NCBI RefSeq assembly: GCF_003074055.1
Contig: NZ_CP029043.1
Location: 4,270,501-4,334,500, forward strand
DNA length: 64,000 nucleotides
From: Streptomyces nigra
GTDB lineage: Bacteria > Actinomycetota > Actinomycetes > Streptomycetales > Streptomycetaceae
Reading direction: 5' to 3'
Shown one piece after another: positions 1-7,979 of the stretch. The first letter of the stretch is position 1; each line of letters begins with the position of its first letter. A model generated the notes under the pieces. The model had not been told where the DNA came from and ran no database searches. It saw only the letters and a list, made by a program, of their open reading frames with translations. Both the position numbers and the translations under genes were made by a program.

Positions 1-34
1 GGCCACCGCCCGGCCGCGGGCGTCCCGCCGTGAC

Positions 35-80
35 GTCCCGCGGGACCGCGTTCGCGCAGGTCGGCGGGTGGGACGTCCCA
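35..80. promoter_or_regulatory. Two perfect 12-bp palindromes upstream of the first gene
   Basis: GTCCCGCGGGAC (35-46) and TGGGACGTCCCA (69-80) are both perfect palindromes, with centres 34 bp apart, and lie 115-160 bp before the start codon of the small secreted protein. They could be operator sites for a dimeric repressor. No clear -10/-35 pair was identified beside them. The rest of the first 193 bases shows no convincing gene. Confidence 0.35.
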
Positions 81-193
81 CGGCGACGTCACTTCGGCGG
101 AGACCGTGGCACCCGGTCCCGGGCAGCCCCCAGGCTCGTATCGCCAGCCAGGCGGCACCCGCCGCCGGCCGACCGAGATCGAGAGGGACACGT

Positions 194-631
194 ATGCGAC
201 CGAATGTCTGGACCAGGACCCTCGTCAGCGTCACCGCCGTCGTCGGCCTCGCCGCCGGCAGCCTCGCGACCGCCGGGACGAGCTTCGCTGCGCCGGACAC
301 CCAGCCGGCGGTGAGCTCCGAGGTGAGCGTCCTCGCGGTGAACAACCTCGGACTGACCTCGGCCGAGGCGAAGAAGGTCCAGAGCTGGCTCAAGGAGTAC
401 TGGGGCTACACGGGGGCGATCGACGGGCAGCTCGGCACCAACAGCTGGAAGGCGTTCCAGCGCTGCCTCAAGGAGTACTGGGGCTACACCGGCTCGATCG
501 ACGGCGTCGTCGGGCCGAACACCATCAAGGCGCTGCAGCGTCTGCTCAGGAACTACGGCTACACCGGCGCCATCGACGGGATCGCCGGGTCCGGGACCAA
601 GGCGGCGTTCAAGCGGTTCGCCAACGCCTGA
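194..631 (+). CDS. Secreted peptidoglycan-binding-like repeat protein
   Basis: 145 aa. The ATG at 194 is preceded by an AGAGGGA ribosome-binding site; the longer upstream frame is arginine/proline-rich and not protein-like. A Sec signal peptide covers residues 1-32 or 33 (hydrophobic core, TSFA-AP cleavage region). The mature part is almost entirely three tandem units of about 26 residues (66-91, 92-117, 118-142), each carrying a Y-W-G-Y-T-G-x-I-D-G or Y-G-Y-T-G-x-I-D-G core followed by a short helix. The G-x-I-D-G-x-x-G pattern is that of peptidoglycan-binding domain 1, so cell-wall binding outside the cell is the likely role. There is no attached catalytic domain. It is monocistronic and ends in a strong shared terminator. 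Confidence 0.75.
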   Translation: MRPNVWTRTLVSVTAVVGLAAGSLATAGTSFAAPDTQPAVSSEVSVLAVNNLGLTSAEAKKVQSWLKEYWGYTGAIDGQLGTNSWKAFQRCLKEYWGYTGSIDGVVGPNTIKALQRLLRNYGYTGAIDGIAGSGTKAAFKRFANA

Positions 632-655
632 CGGCAGCCCGGCACTTCACGCACG

Positions 656-691
656 CGGCCCGTCCTCTTCCGTGTCGGAGAGGACGGGCCG
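656..691. terminator. Bidirectional intrinsic terminator
   Basis: A perfect 13-bp inverted repeat (656-668 and 679-691, arm CGGCCCGTCCTCT) with a 10-nt loop sits between two convergent genes: the secreted repeat protein and argS. Confidence 0.85.
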
Positions 692-714
692 TGTGCCGTG
701 TGCGCGGGCCGGGC

Positions 715-2472
715 TCAGAGGCGCTCGGGCGTCCGGATGCCCAGCAGGGCCATGCCCCGGTGCAGGGTGCGGGCCGTCAGGTCGCACAGGAACAGGCGGT
801 TCTCCACCTGCTCCGACGTCTCGGCCTTGAGGACCGGGCACTTGTCGTAGAACGTCGTGTACAGCGACGCCAGTTGGTACAGGTACGCGGCCACCTTGTG
901 CGGGGCGTACTCCGCCGCCGCCTCGAAGACCGTGTCCCCGAACGCGTCCAGGTGCAGGCCCAGCGCCCGCTCCGCCGGGTGCAGCTCCAGCTCGGGGTGC
1001 GCGGCGGGCCGGACGTCACCGGCCTTGCGCAGGATCGACTGGATCCGGGCGTAGGCGTACTGGAGGTAGACGGACGTGTCGCCGTTCAGCGACACCATCT
1101 GGTCCAGGTCGAACTTGTAGTCGCGGTTGGGGGACGTCGACAGGTCGGCGTACTTCACCGCGCCGATGCCCACCTGCGCGGCCCGCTCCTGGATCTCGTC
1201 CTCGGTGAGGTCCTGCGCCTTCTCCCGGACGACCTCTGCGGCCCGCTGCACCGCCTCGTCCAGCAGGTCCTCGAGCCGTACGGTCTCGCCCTCACGCGTC
1301 TTGAAGGGCTTGCCGTCCGCGCCGAGCACGGTGCCGTAGCCCATGTTGTGCGCGGTGACGTCGTCGCCCAGCCAGCCCGCCCGGCGGGCCGTCTCGAAGA
1401 CCATCTTGAAGTGGAGCGACTGACGCACGTCGACGACGTACAGCAGCGTGGTCGCGTGCAGGTCCTGGACCCGGTTGCGGATCGCCGTCAGGTCGGAGGC
1501 CGCGTAGCCGAAGCCGCCGTCCGCCTTCTGCACGATCAGCGGGACCGGCTGGTCGTCCTTGCCCCGGATGTCGTCGAAGAACACGACGAGCGCGCCCTCG
1601 GAGCGGACCGCGACGCCCATCTCCTCCAGGAGGCGGGCCGTCTCGGGCATGCCGTCGTTGTACGCGGACTCGCCGACGATCTCCTCGTCGCGGATCTCCA
1701 TGTCCAGCTTCTCGAAGACCGAGTAGAAGTAGACCTTCGACTCGTCGACGAACTGCTGCCAGAGCTCCAGGGTCTCCTTGTCGCCGGACTGCAGGGCGAC
1801 GACCCGCTTGCGCGCCCGCTCCTTGAAGTCGTCGTCGGCGTCGAAGAGCGCCCGCGAGGCCTTGTAGACGCGGTTCAGGTTCGACATGGCCTCCTGGCCG
1901 TCGACCTCCGACGGCGGGGCCAGCTCGCCCGGGTGCTCCATCAGGTACTGGATGAGCATGCCGAACTGCGTGCCCCAGTCGCCGATGTGGTGCCGGCCGA
2001 TCGTCTTCTCGCCGGTGAAGTCGAGCATGCCGCGCAGGGCGTCGCCGATCACGGCGGAGCGCAGATGGCCGACGTGCATCTCCTTGGCCACGTTCGGCTG
2101 GGCGTAGTCGATGACCGTGATGCCGGGCTCGGCCTTGGGCGCCACGCCGAGCCGGTCGCCGTCGGCGTACCGCGCGGCCAGGTTCTCGGTGATGGCGCGG
2201 TCCGCGAGCGTGATGTTGAGGAAGCCGGGGCCGGAGACCTCGACCTCCTTGATCACGTCACCGGTGGTGAGGCCCGCGACGACCTGGGTGGCCAGCTCTC
2301 TCGGGTTCGACCTGGCCTTCTTGGCGAGCGCGAGGATGCCGTTCGCCTGGTAGTCCGCCCGGTCGCTGCGTCGGAGCAGCGGGTCGACGTCGGTCGCCTC
2401 CGGCAGGGTGGCCGAGAGGGCGGACGTGAGCTGCTGCTCGACAGAAGCGCTGAGGGGCGTGACCGAGGCCAT
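715..2472 (-). CDS. argS: Arginyl-tRNA synthetase
   Basis: 585 aa, full length for a class Ia ArgRS. It charges tRNA-Arg with arginine in the cytoplasm. Seen: N-terminal Add1-like region (about 1-110), HIGH-type motif H-V-G-H at 133-136 inside A-Q-P-N-V-A-K-E-M-H-V-G-H, a catalytic core with H-I-G-D-W-G-T-Q-F-G, a K-P-F-K-T-R-E-G loop in place of canonical KMSKS (usual in many ArgRS), and the C-terminal DALR anticodon-binding domain with the Y-L-Q-Y-A-Y-A-R stretch. The ATG at 2472 has GAGGAGA about 13 nt upstream; the much longer open frame beyond it overlaps lysS and is a shadow. It is divergent from lysS with about 144 bp between them. Confidence 0.97.
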   Translation of the reverse strand: MASVTPLSASVEQQLTSALSATLPEATDVDPLLRRSDRADYQANGILALAKKARSNPRELATQVVAGLTTGDVIKEVEVSGPGFLNITLADRAITENLAARYADGDRLGVAPKAEPGITVIDYAQPNVAKEMHVGHLRSAVIGDALRGMLDFTGEKTIGRHHIGDWGTQFGMLIQYLMEHPGELAPPSEVDGQEAMSNLNRVYKASRALFDADDDFKERARKRVVALQSGDKETLELWQQFVDESKVYFYSVFEKLDMEIRDEEIVGESAYNDGMPETARLLEEMGVAVRSEGALVVFFDDIRGKDDQPVPLIVQKADGGFGYAASDLTAIRNRVQDLHATTLLYVVDVRQSLHFKMVFETARRAGWLGDDVTAHNMGYGTVLGADGKPFKTREGETVRLEDLLDEAVQRAAEVVREKAQDLTEDEIQERAAQVGIGAVKYADLSTSPNRDYKFDLDQMVSLNGDTSVYLQYAYARIQSILRKAGDVRPAAHPELELHPAERALGLHLDAFGDTVFEAAAEYAPHKVAAYLYQLASLYTTFYDKCPVLKAETSEQVENRLFLCDLTARTLHRGMALLGIRTPERL

Positions 2473-2616
2473 GGGATGGGGTGCCGTTCTCCTCGTCGGA
2501 CGGATAGACCCAGCCAGTATCCCATGCGTGGTAAAGCCGTTTTCTCGAGCACGATGCCGTCTGGGAGAATGACGTGTCGGCCGTGGACCGTGCGGCTGTT
2601 CTGGAGAAAGAAGGAC
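2473..2616. promoter_or_regulatory. Divergent argS/lysS promoter region
   Basis: 144 bp separate the two divergent aminoacyl-tRNA synthetase start codons, so both promoters must lie here. The segment is locally less GC-rich around 2500-2575. I could not assign convincing -35/-10 hexamers and saw no T-box-like leader or long hairpin. Confidence 0.5.
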
Positions 2617-4356
2617 GTGCCGATCGTGGCTCAGAGCACCGAGACCACCGACTGGGTCTCCCGTTTCGCGGATGAGGTCATCGAGGAGTCGGAGCGTCGG
2701 GCCCCGGGCAAACCGGTCGTCGTCGCGTCCGGCCTCTCCCCCTCGGGCCCCATCCACCTGGGCAACCTCCGCGAGGTCATGACCCCGCACCTGGTCGCCG
2801 ACGAGATCCGCCGCCGCGGGTACCAGGTGCGCCATCTGATCTCCTGGGACGACTACGACCGCTACCGCAAGGTGCCGGCCGGTGTCCCCGGCGTGGACGA
2901 GTCGTGGGCCGCGCACATCGGCAAGCCGCTGACGTCCGTGCCCGCCCCGAAGGGCTCCTCGCACTCGAACTGGGCGGAGCACTTCAAGGCGGCGATGGTC
3001 GAGTCGCTCGCCGAGCTGGGCGTCGAGTTCGACGGCATCAGCCAGACGACGCAGTACACCTCGGGCGTCTACCGCGAGCAGATCCTGCACGCCATGAAGC
3101 ACCGCGGTGACATCGACGCGATCCTCGCCCAGTACCGCACCAAGAAGGCACCGGCGAAGAAGCAGCAGAAGCCCCTCGACGAGGCCGAGCTGGAGGCCGC
3201 CGAGGGCTCCGGCGCCGCCGCCGAGGACGACGGCAGCTCCGGCTCCGCCGGGTACTTCCCCTACAAGCCGTACTGCGGCAACTGCGAGAAGGACCTCACC
3301 ACCGTCACCTCGTACGACGACGACACCACCGAGCTGTCGTACACGTGCGACGCGTGCGGCTTCGCGGAGACCGTGCGGCTCGAGGAGTTCAACCGCGGCA
3401 AGCTGGTCTGGAAGGTCGACTGGCCCATGCGCTGGGCCTACGAGGGCGTGATCTTCGAGCCGAGCGGTGTCGACCACTCCTCGCCGGGCTCGTCGTTCCA
3501 GGTCGGCGGGCAGATCGTCGGCATCTTCGGCGGCAAGCAGCCCATCGGCCCCATGTACGCGTTCGTCGGCATCTCCGGCATGGCCAAGATGTCGTCCTCC
3601 AAGGGCGGGGTGCCCACCCCGGCCGACGCGCTGAAGATCATGGAGCCGCAGCTGCTGCGCTGGCTGTACGCCCGCCGCCGGCCCAACCAGTCCTTCAAGA
3701 TCGCCTTCGACCAGGAGATCCAGCGGCTCTACGACGAGTGGGACAAGCTCGACGCCAAGGTCGCCGACGGCACCGCGCTGCCCGCCGACGTGGCCGCGCA
3801 CTCCCGTGCCGTGGGCACCGCCGCCGGTGAGCTGCCGCGCACGCCGCGCCCGCTGCCGTACCGGACGCTCGCGTCCGTCGCGGACATCACCGCCGGGCAC
3901 CAGGACCAGGCGCTGCGCATCCTCTCCGAGCTCGACCCGGAGAACCCGCTGTCCGACCTGGACGAGGCCCGTCCGCGCTACGACAAGGCCGAGGCCTGGA
4001 TCAACACGCACGTACCCGCCGACCAGCGGACCATCGTGCGCGAGGAGCCCGACGCCGAGCTGCTGAAGTCCCTCGACGAGGCGTCCCAGCAGTCGCTGCG
4101 GCTGCTGCTCGACGGGCTCGCCGAGCACTGGTCGCTCGACGGTCTGACCCACCTCGTGTACGGCGTGCCCAAGGTGCAGGCCGGCTTCTCCGCGGACGCC
4201 ACGCCCAAGGAGCTGCCGCCGGAGATCAAGACGGCCCAGCGGTCGTTCTTCGCCCTGCTCTACCACCTGCTGGTGGGCCGGGACACCGGGCCGCGGCTGC
4301 CCACGCTGCTGCTGGCGGTGGGTCAGGAGCGGGTGCGGCACCTGCTCGGCGCCTGA
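2617..4356 (+). CDS. lysS: Class I lysyl-tRNA synthetase
   Basis: 579 aa. Charges tRNA-Lys. This is the archaeal-style class I LysRS found in many actinomycetes, not the class II enzyme: HIGH-type H-L-G-N at 47-50, K-M-S-S-S at 324-328, and a zinc-ribbon insert with C-G-N-C near 219 and C-D-A-C near 244-250. An acidic/lysine-rich linker (about 170-210) precedes the zinc element. The GTG at 2617 is preferred (GGAGAAAG six nt upstream); an in-frame GTG at 2626 with AAGGA upstream is the alternative. It ends at a strong terminator shared with the convergent DUF2637 gene. Confidence 0.96.
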   Translation: MPIVAQSTETTDWVSRFADEVIEESERRAPGKPVVVASGLSPSGPIHLGNLREVMTPHLVADEIRRRGYQVRHLISWDDYDRYRKVPAGVPGVDESWAAHIGKPLTSVPAPKGSSHSNWAEHFKAAMVESLAELGVEFDGISQTTQYTSGVYREQILHAMKHRGDIDAILAQYRTKKAPAKKQQKPLDEAELEAAEGSGAAAEDDGSSGSAGYFPYKPYCGNCEKDLTTVTSYDDDTTELSYTCDACGFAETVRLEEFNRGKLVWKVDWPMRWAYEGVIFEPSGVDHSSPGSSFQVGGQIVGIFGGKQPIGPMYAFVGISGMAKMSSSKGGVPTPADALKIMEPQLLRWLYARRRPNQSFKIAFDQEIQRLYDEWDKLDAKVADGTALPADVAAHSRAVGTAAGELPRTPRPLPYRTLASVADITAGHQDQALRILSELDPENPLSDLDEARPRYDKAEAWINTHVPADQRTIVREEPDAELLKSLDEASQQSLRLLLDGLAEHWSLDGLTHLVYGVPKVQAGFSADATPKELPPEIKTAQRSFFALLYHLLVGRDTGPRLPTLLLAVGQERVRHLLGA

Positions 4357-4368
4357 CCGGACCAACGG

Positions 4369-4400
4369 AAGAGGGGCCCTCGATCCCGAGGGCCCCTCTT
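4369..4400. terminator. Bidirectional terminator after lysS
   Basis: A 14-bp perfect stem (4369-4382 with 4387-4400, arm AAGAGGGGCCCTCG) with an ATCC loop and flanking A/T runs on both sides. It serves convergent lysS and the DUF2637 gene. Confidence 0.9.
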
Positions 4401-4417
4401 TTGATGTCCTTGTGCGG

Positions 4418-5743
4418 TCAGGCGATGTGCTCGTCCGTCAGCTCCGCGTTGAGCCGGTTGGAGAACCGGTTCATCATGCGCTTGACCTCGGCCTCGTCCA
4501 GCCGCACGCCGTACGTGGCCTCGACGTCGGCGATGAAGCCGCGCGGCGTCGGCGCGCCGTTCCCGCCCTTGATCGACTCACGGAAGACCTGGTAGTAGTC
4601 CTCCTCCGACGGCTCCCGGGCCGGTGTGCCGCCGCCCTCGCCGAGCTGCCGGGTACGGGCCGACGTCACCGGGATCGGAAACGTGCCGGTGTCCTCCGGG
4701 GAGGGCTCCTGAAGCGGGGGCTCCTCCTCGTACTGGTCCCGGTACTGGTCGGCCTGCTGCTGCTCCGCGTACCAGTCCTCCAGGTGTCCCTGGGGGTCGT
4801 ACTGGGCGTCGTAGCCGCCGTGGTACTCGACCTGCCGGGGCGTGTTGAACCAGTCCTGCACGTACTCCGGCTCGGGGTCCGGCTCCGGCGGACCCGCCGG
4901 GCGCGGGTACCGCTCGTCCACGGGGCCCGCCTGCCGGGGGATCGGGACGGCCACCGCGGCACGGCCGGAACCGGCGCCGTCCAGGGCCGCCGGGCCCGCC
5001 GGCGCGGACACCGCGTCCCGGGTCTGCTGCGGCGCCGGGGGCAGCAGCGCCGGCTCGATGCCCGCCGCCGCGAGGCCCGCCGGGGCGGTGTCCGCCAGCG
5101 GGACGCCGTAGCGCGCGAGACGCAGCGGCATCAGCGACTCCACCGGGGCCTTGCGGCGCCAGGCCCGGCCGAACCGCGAGCGCAGCCGCGCCTGGTAGAC
5201 CAGCCGCTCCTGCTCCAGCTTGATGACCTGCTCGTAGGAGCGCAGCTCCCACAGCTTCATCCGGCGCCACAGCAGGAAGGTCGGCAGGGGCGAGAGCAGC
5301 CACCGGGTGAGGCGGACGCCCTCCATGTGCTTGTCGGCGGTGATGTCGGCTATTCGGCCGATCGCGTGCCGCGCCGCCTCGACCGACACCACGAACAGGA
5401 TCGGGATGACGCCGTGCATGCCGACGCCCAGCGGGTCCGGCCAGGCCGCCGCGCCGTTGAAGGCGATCGTGGCGGCCGTCAGCAGCCAGGCCGTCTGGCG
5501 CAGCAGCGGGAAGGGGATGCGGATCCACGTCAGCAGCAGATCCAGGGCCAGCAGGACGCAGATGCCCGCGTCGATGCCGATCGGGAACACATAGCTGAAG
5601 TTCCCGAAGCCCTTCTGGATGGCCAGCTCGCGGACGGCCGCGTACGAACCGGCGAAGCCGATACCGGCGATGATGACGGCGCCGAAGACGACCACGCCGA
5701 TGAGAACGCGGTGCATCCGAGTCAGCTGCGGTGGCCCGGCCAC
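4418..5743 (-). CDS. DUF2637 family membrane protein
   Basis: 441 aa from a GTG at 5743, chosen because GGGGAGGGGAG lies just upstream; an in-frame ATG at 5779 has no such site. The N-terminal half carries about four hydrophobic segments (roughly residues 12-35, 55-78, 85-106, 115-135), the DUF2637 membrane domain, which also occurs in SpdB-like plasmid-spread proteins and many chromosomal Streptomyces proteins. A basic helix follows (about 150-200), then a long Pro/Ala/Glu/Tyr-rich disordered linker (about 220-370) and a compact C-terminal domain with D-V-E-A-T-Y-G-V that could bind DNA or protein. Function unknown. A perfect palindrome sits in its promoter region. Confidence 0.8.
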   Translation of the reverse strand: MAGPPQLTRMHRVLIGVVVFGAVIIAGIGFAGSYAAVRELAIQKGFGNFSYVFPIGIDAGICVLLALDLLLTWIRIPFPLLRQTAWLLTAATIAFNGAAAWPDPLGVGMHGVIPILFVVSVEAARHAIGRIADITADKHMEGVRLTRWLLSPLPTFLLWRRMKLWELRSYEQVIKLEQERLVYQARLRSRFGRAWRRKAPVESLMPLRLARYGVPLADTAPAGLAAAGIEPALLPPAPQQTRDAVSAPAGPAALDGAGSGRAAVAVPIPRQAGPVDERYPRPAGPPEPDPEPEYVQDWFNTPRQVEYHGGYDAQYDPQGHLEDWYAEQQQADQYRDQYEEEPPLQEPSPEDTGTFPIPVTSARTRQLGEGGGTPAREPSEEDYYQVFRESIKGGNGAPTPRGFIADVEATYGVRLDEAEVKRMMNRFSNRLNAELTDEHIA

Positions 5744-5767
5744 TCGTACTCCCCTCCCCATGGCTGT

Positions 5768-5781
5768 TGTTGCGCGCAACA
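5768..5781. promoter_or_regulatory. Perfect 14-bp palindrome upstream of the DUF2637 gene
   Basis: TGTTGCGCGCAACA is a perfect palindrome 25 bp upstream of the chosen DUF2637 start codon. Its position suits an operator overlapping the promoter or 5' leader. The binding protein is not known to me. Confidence 0.4.
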
Positions 5782-5825
5782 GAGTGGCACATCCGGAAGG
5801 CGCCCGTGCCCCCGGACCGGCACGA

Positions 5826-5850
5826 GCCCGGTCCCCCAGGGGAACCGGGC
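5826..5850 (-). terminator. Terminator downstream of the first DUF3558 lipoprotein gene
   Basis: GCCCGGT (5826-5832) pairs with ACCGGGC (5844-5850), and CCCC/GGGG pair inside it. It lies 60 bp beyond the stop codon of the minus-strand lipoprotein gene. Confidence 0.6.
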
Positions 5851-5910
5851 CCGGTCAACCTCCCCCGCTGAGCTGCGCGTTGTGACGCAGCGGTGGGCGG
5901 GGTGTGACAG

Positions 5911-6804
5911 TCAGCTCTTCTTCGACGCTGACGGGGAAGGGGAGCGCGACGCGTCCTTGGACGGCTCGGCCGAGGGAGACTTCGACGCCGGCTTCGAAGG
6001 GGCGCTGCTCGGCGTGCCCGCGTCGCCGCCCGCGCCGTTGGCCTTCGCGACCGCCGCGACGGCCTCCTCGAGCGCCTTCTGCGCCAGCTTGTTCAGCTTG
6101 TCGCCGTCCGGGGTCTTCTCACCGGCCAGGCCGGCGCCGTTGTAGTCGACGGTGACCACGACGTTCTCGGTGCGTGCCACGACCGTCTCCTGCTTGAAGG
6201 ACCCCTCCTTCTTCTTCAGGTCGTAGCGCACCGCCGTCGCCTCGTCGCCGACGCCCTGCACGGGCTGCGACTTCGTGTTCTTCGCGCCGGTCACCGAGCG
6301 GGCGTCCTGCGCCTGCGTGCGGTAGTACTCCTGCGCCAGCTTGTCACCGGCGCCGCGCGCGGCGTCCGACTCGAAGCGCAGCAGGGAGACGTTGAGCCAG
6401 CGGAACTGCGAGCCCTTCACACCGTTGTTGTCGAGGCTGCTCCAGGAGCAGGAGCCGCGCGTCGAGGTGTCGTCGGACGAGCCCTTCTTGCCGGACTTCG
6501 CCTTCGGCACCAGGTCGTCCAGCGTCTTCTCCGACAGCACCTTGCACGCCTCGGGAAGCGACTTGTACACGGCGGCCTGCACGGTCGGCGAGGCGCTCGC
6601 GGACTTCGACGCCGAGGACGTCGCCCCGTCGCCGTCGCCGCCCTTGGACGCCTTGTCGCCGGAACCGGAGTCCGACGAGCAGCCCGCGGCGATCAGCATC
6701 ACGGGGACGGCGGCGGCGCAGACAAGGGCCCGGCGCAGACCCCTCGCCCGCTGCTCGCGCTGGTCACGCCGGTCAATCTGATCTCGCATCGCTGCTCGCT
6801 GCAT
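5911..6804 (-). CDS. DUF3558 family lipoprotein
   Basis: 297 aa from an ATG at 6804 with GAAGGA immediately upstream; an ATG at 6819 is the alternative start. A charged N-region with several Arg is followed by a hydrophobic stretch and lipobox L-I-A-A-G-C, so it should be lipidated and anchored outside the membrane. A Ser/Gly/Asp-rich linker leads to a globular domain with Y-K-S-L-P-E-A-C, T-L-D-D-L-V-P and C-S-W-S-S, the paired-cysteine pattern of DUF3558, then a Ser/Pro/Lys-rich tail. Biochemical role unknown. It is followed upstream by a second member of the same family on the same strand. Confidence 0.8.
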   Translation of the reverse strand: MQRAAMRDQIDRRDQREQRARGLRRALVCAAAVPVMLIAAGCSSDSGSGDKASKGGDGDGATSSASKSASASPTVQAAVYKSLPEACKVLSEKTLDDLVPKAKSGKKGSSDDTSTRGSCSWSSLDNNGVKGSQFRWLNVSLLRFESDAARGAGDKLAQEYYRTQAQDARSVTGAKNTKSQPVQGVGDEATAVRYDLKKKEGSFKQETVVARTENVVVTVDYNGAGLAGEKTPDGDKLNKLAQKALEEAVAAVAKANGAGGDAGTPSSAPSKPASKSPSAEPSKDASRSPSPSASKKS

Positions 6805-6941
6805 GGTTCCTTCACTCATGACTGCCACTCGGAGTTTCTGCGGTCGGATCGGGTCCGAGGGGCCACGGTACGCGGTGAAGAAGCTGTGTGGTCTCGTTTC
6901 GATCACGTCGCGGCGAGGGGCGAAGGGGTGCGCGGGAGGCG

Positions 6942-7763
6942 CTAGTCACCCAGTGCGTCGGCCAGTTGCGCGGCCAGTTTCTGGGCCCTGTCCTGCATTT
7001 CCTCGCTGTCGGGCACCGCGCCGACGGTCATCGGCTGCTCCTCGTACTCGACGGTCACGATCACGTTGGACGTGCGGAACGCCACAGTCACCTTGCGCTG
7101 CTGGGCGGTCGATCCGGACGTGTTGAGCGCGTCGTCGAGGAACGCCTCGTCCCCGAGGTCCTCCAGGACGCGCGGCTGGAGTTCGGGCGGGGTGCCGCCG
7201 GACGCCGAGGTCGAGGGGGACGAGGACCCGGAGGGCGTCGAGGAGGGGGAGCCGGACGGTGAGGCCGAGGAGGAACCGGTCACATCGGGGCTCGGCGTGA
7301 CGGTGCTCACCGGCTCGGGCAGGTCGGCGGCGTCCCGCTGCTTCGCGAACAGCCGCTCCGCCTCGCTGTCGTCGCTGGTCGCGGTGTCGTAGGCCACCAC
7401 GCGCTCGAAGTTGACGAAGAGGTGGTCGGTGGCCTCGGCGGACTCGACCTTCCAGCGACAGCCGACCTTGCGGTCCGTGTCGAAGGTGAGGGTCGGGGTG
7501 CCCTCGTACGCCTTCTCGCGGCGCTTCTGGTCCGTCATCTCCCTGATGCCGGGCAGCAGCTCGTCGAGGGTCTCCTCGCCGACCGTGCCGCAGGGCTCCG
7601 GCAGATTCCGGTACCGGCCGGGCTCGGCGACGGCGCTGGCCGTGCCGGAGTCACCGGGGTTGGAGTCGTCGGTGGCGCCGCCCTCGCCGGACCCGCCGGT
7701 GCAGCCGGCCAGCAGCACCGCGAGGAGCGCGGCGACGCCGGATACGTACGCCTTCCGCTGCAC
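6942..7763 (-). CDS. DUF3558 family lipoprotein, second copy
   Basis: 273 aa with a GTG start at 7763 and GAGAGGAG upstream. Signal peptide with lipobox L-L-A-G-C. It shares the domain plan of its neighbour: Y-R-N-L-P-E-P-C, T-L-D-E-L-L-P, then C-R-W-K, and an N-V-I-V-T-V-E-Y C-terminal strand. Here a Ser/Pro/Thr-rich low-complexity insert (about 155-190) lies inside the domain rather than at the end. The two lie in tandem 137 bp apart and look like an old duplication. Role unknown; a cell-surface location is likely. Confidence 0.8.
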   Translation of the reverse strand: MQRKAYVSGVAALLAVLLAGCTGGSGEGGATDDSNPGDSGTASAVAEPGRYRNLPEPCGTVGEETLDELLPGIREMTDQKRREKAYEGTPTLTFDTDRKVGCRWKVESAEATDHLFVNFERVVAYDTATSDDSEAERLFAKQRDAADLPEPVSTVTPSPDVTGSSSASPSGSPSSTPSGSSSPSTSASGGTPPELQPRVLEDLGDEAFLDDALNTSGSTAQQRKVTVAFRTSNVIVTVEYEEQPMTVGAVPDSEEMQDRAQKLAAQLADALGD

Positions 7764-7979
7764 GGTCAGGCTCCTCTCGACGGTGCGGTGTGGCCGGTGT
7801 GTTCGCCGGTCCCTCAGTGTCCGCGCTGGTTAATCGCTTGCCGCGTGGGGGCGCCCCCTGCAGACAATGTGTATCGCACGCATCGCTGTGAACGCCGGTC
7901 CGCTGTCCTTTTTCGCCGACCTTGGCGCCAGTTTTGCTATTTCAGACTTGTATGTGTTTTGCGGGGGATTGGGGAAGAG

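Noticed and set aside
106..4356. 1416-codon plus-strand open frame
   Set aside because: Only the last 579 codons encode LysRS; the rest is Arg/Pro-rich shadow of argS and the first gene caused by high GC.
715..4365. 1216-codon minus-strand open frame
   Set aside because: Only the ArgRS part (to 2472) is protein-like; the N-terminal extension mirrors lysS.
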